Below are positions 62,539 through 64,000 of a DNA stretch of 64,000 bases, piece after piece; within the stretch, counting starts at the first letter, position 1, and every line of letters starts with the position of its first letter. The notes below the pieces were generated by a model that ran no database searches, was not told the origin of the DNA, and saw only the letters and a list, made by a program, of their open reading frames with translations. Source of the stretch: Hondaea fermentalgiana (Eukaryota > Sar > Bigyra > Thraustochytrida > Thraustochytriidae); assembly GCA_014084085.1 (NCBI GenBank), contig NPFB01000058.1, forward strand, positions 80,510 to 144,509. Reading direction: 5' to 3'. The translations under genes were made by a program, and so were the position numbers.

Positions 62539-63920
62539 CTAGTAACGTTCGACGTCGTTGACAGGCTTGGCCTCAACAACCGGGATCGTCGTTTGTTGCT
62601 GGTGCTGCTGCTGCACGTGGCCCCCGGTGGCGCCTGTGCCACGGTTCATCTCCACCGTTGCAGGCGCGTGCGATCCTGCATTGGGGCCTTGGCCCTGCTT
62701 TTCTCTAAATTCCATCTCAGATTTCATTTGCGCGGCCATGCAGCCAAACGTGACCATGTACACGATCTTGGCAATGAGGTCCACAATTTGTGCTGCTTCG
62801 CGGCTGTGATTTTCAACAATTTCCAATTTATTTTGTTTTGTGTGTGGGGAGGGGGGAAGGGGAGGCGTGTAGTATAAATTGCGGTACAAGACGTCAAAAC
62901 GGCACCAATGCGTCCGTCCATCGATTTTACAAACAAAAGCACAAAGTACACGCGTCAGTCAAATAGTTCGTAATTGGCCACTCTTTTCCCACCTTCCTCG
63001 GTGAGTTGCGCCGCCGCATGTAAGACGGGCTTGCCCTTTAGCCTTTTCCCTTCTCTCTCTACAAGGAATCAACAAAATCCTAACGTACAGCTCCTCAATG
63101 CAAATGGAGAGAAGATTCAGCACACAGCTCAGAATTTGCATAAAGTTGTTGAAGCGAATGATGCGGTTGTCGCACGGATCAGAAACAATCGAGTACTGAT
63201 CCATGATCATGAAGCGCGTCGCAGAGATGGAGCACGAAAGACAGCAGCACACCTCCATGCAGAGGCAGAATTCGGGGCAGTTTTCTTCCCCCATGTTGCC
63301 AGGCGAGATGCAGCAAAACTGCAAGTATCCCTGACAGCACCTGTAGTTGTTCATATTGTATCCAAGTGCGCGTGTGCGAAGCTGGTACGCCGCGCAGACG
63401 GGGCAAAAGGCACCATAGCAGCACCAGAGCGTTTCCTCCGTGGGTGCGTCCTTCATGAGCACCTTCCAACGATTTGCATGTTGAATACGAGGATCATCCT
63501 CAACGGGATCATCCGGGAAGCTGCGTTGTCAGAGCGTAAAGCATGCAAGGTCAATTTCGACGCAAACGCGATACGCAGCGTTGAGCCATGAAAACCCGAG
63601 ACAAGTACGTACGAATGAAACGGTGCCAGCATGTTAGCTCACATTTGTCTGTTTCAACATCTCCGACCCACCCACCCGTCCGCGACCCTGCTCACGCGAT
63701 GCGCAAGCTCTGGACGTCGCGGTGACCGCTGCGCGCCCCATCACACCCAGAGGCTCCTCGTCGCCCAGCACAACGCGTCCTCGCGCGCAGCTACATCCCG
63801 CGAGGGAGCCAGCCTTGGTCGGAGTTCTCGTCGCGGTCACTCTCACCATCCCTCCAACCCTCCATCCATCGACAACCCCTCGTGCACGTACCAGAAGCAG
63901 CAGGCGAAGCAGTCCACCAT
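62539..63920 (-). CDS. PLAC8-type cysteine-rich membrane protein (3 exons)
   Basis: Exon 1 is 63892-63920 (MVDCFACCF plus two bases), exon 2 is 63089-63520 and exon 3 is 62539-62803. Both introns (371 and 285 nt) start GTACGT and end CAG. Both junctions split codons and the phases agree, giving 241 residues. The central part (EETLWCCYGAFCPVCAAYQL, YRCCQGYLQFCC, CPEFCLCMEVCCCL, SATRFMIMDQYSI) and the exon-3 helix (AAQIVDLIAKIVYMVTFGCM) match the plant PLAC8-like proteins of the At5g41390 type. Exons 2 and 3 join as IEEL/REAAQ, just as in plants. The Cys-rich N-terminus from exon 1 could be palmitoylated. The C-terminal tail is Gln-rich. Related PLAC8 proteins affect organ size, metal transport or calcium influx; the role here is unknown. 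Confidence 0.88.
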
Positions 63921-64000
63921 CCTTGCGCTCGCGCTCCGGGCGCGGCCCTCCTCGCCTTCTCCCTCCGCGCGTGCGCGCTCTCTCGCCCTCGCTGTCGCTC
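63921..64000. other. Upstream edge of the PLAC8 gene
   Basis: The last 80 bp are GC-rich sequence immediately upstream of the PLAC8 ATG on the minus strand, probably 5' UTR. Nothing else is visible before the window ends. Confidence 0.4.

Noticed and set aside
62211..62561. Basic plus-strand frame beginning VKVDTKRFDRL after an AACAG
   Set aside because: It looked like a possible terminal exon, but I found no upstream exon with ATG and matching phase, and the tail of the frame degenerates.

Overview
The window is eukaryotic nuclear DNA from a flagellate-forming protist with a compact, GC-rich genome. I read 22 protein-coding genes on both strands. Most are intronless, including a 12.7-kb axonemal dynein heavy chain. 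Seven genes carry 11 short spliceosomal introns of about 88-371 nt. Flagellar genes, standalone DUF1336 and alpha-kinase proteins, an MBL/cyclic-nucleotide-binding fusion and a lipocalin-like/PX/START fusion, together with the base composition, suggest a stramenopile, most likely a thraustochytrid (Labyrinthulea). The taxon is inference from gene content, not from a marker gene.

Layout. 0-9 kb: urease (-), a SAP/winged-helix/WW chromatin-type protein (+) and a ZNF706-like zinc-finger protein (+, 1 intron). 9-20 kb: a DUF1336/EDR2-C protein (-), a minimal alpha-kinase (+), the trans-editing factor AARSD1 (+, 1 intron), a long TPR-DnaJ co-chaperone (-), an F-box/LRR-like protein (-) and dynein light chain LC8 (-). 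20.2-21.7 kb: a 100-N assembly gap followed by an unexplained array of GCAAGTGCG words. 21.7-28 kb: a PLP aminotransferase (-, 1 intron) and a metallo-beta-lactamase plus cyclic-nucleotide-binding protein resembling Dictyostelium GbpA/GbpB phosphodiesterases (+). 28-45 kb: the dynein heavy chain (-) and a lipocalin-like/membrane/PX/START protein (-). 45-50 kb: a small Lys/Ala-rich protein (-) and a 3.8-kb stretch without genes. 50-64 kb: ornithine decarboxylase (+), ARL3 (-), a limonene-epoxide-hydrolase-fold protein (+, 1 intron), a small COX14-like membrane protein (+), UTP18 (-), a p24 cargo receptor (+, 1 intron), a ubiquitin-like protein with duplicated C-terminal repeats (+, 4 introns) and a PLAC8-type Cys-rich membrane protein (-, 2 introns).

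The genes do not form an operon-like system; they are mostly housekeeping. A flagellar theme recurs (dynein heavy chain, LC8, ARL3), and an X-box-like palindrome lies upstream of the dynein gene. Nitrogen metabolism also recurs (urease, ornithine decarboxylase, aminotransferase). Several frames extend upstream of the first ATG through GTG or TTG codons; in those cases I placed the start at the first ATG, or recovered an upstream exon. All splice sites were read by eye and kept only when phases matched across the junction. The most unusual signals are a strong bias to GTACGT 5' splice sites (7 of 11), very short first coding exons, several unusual domain combinations, the GCAAGTGCG array and a diverged direct repeat near 55.7 kb.
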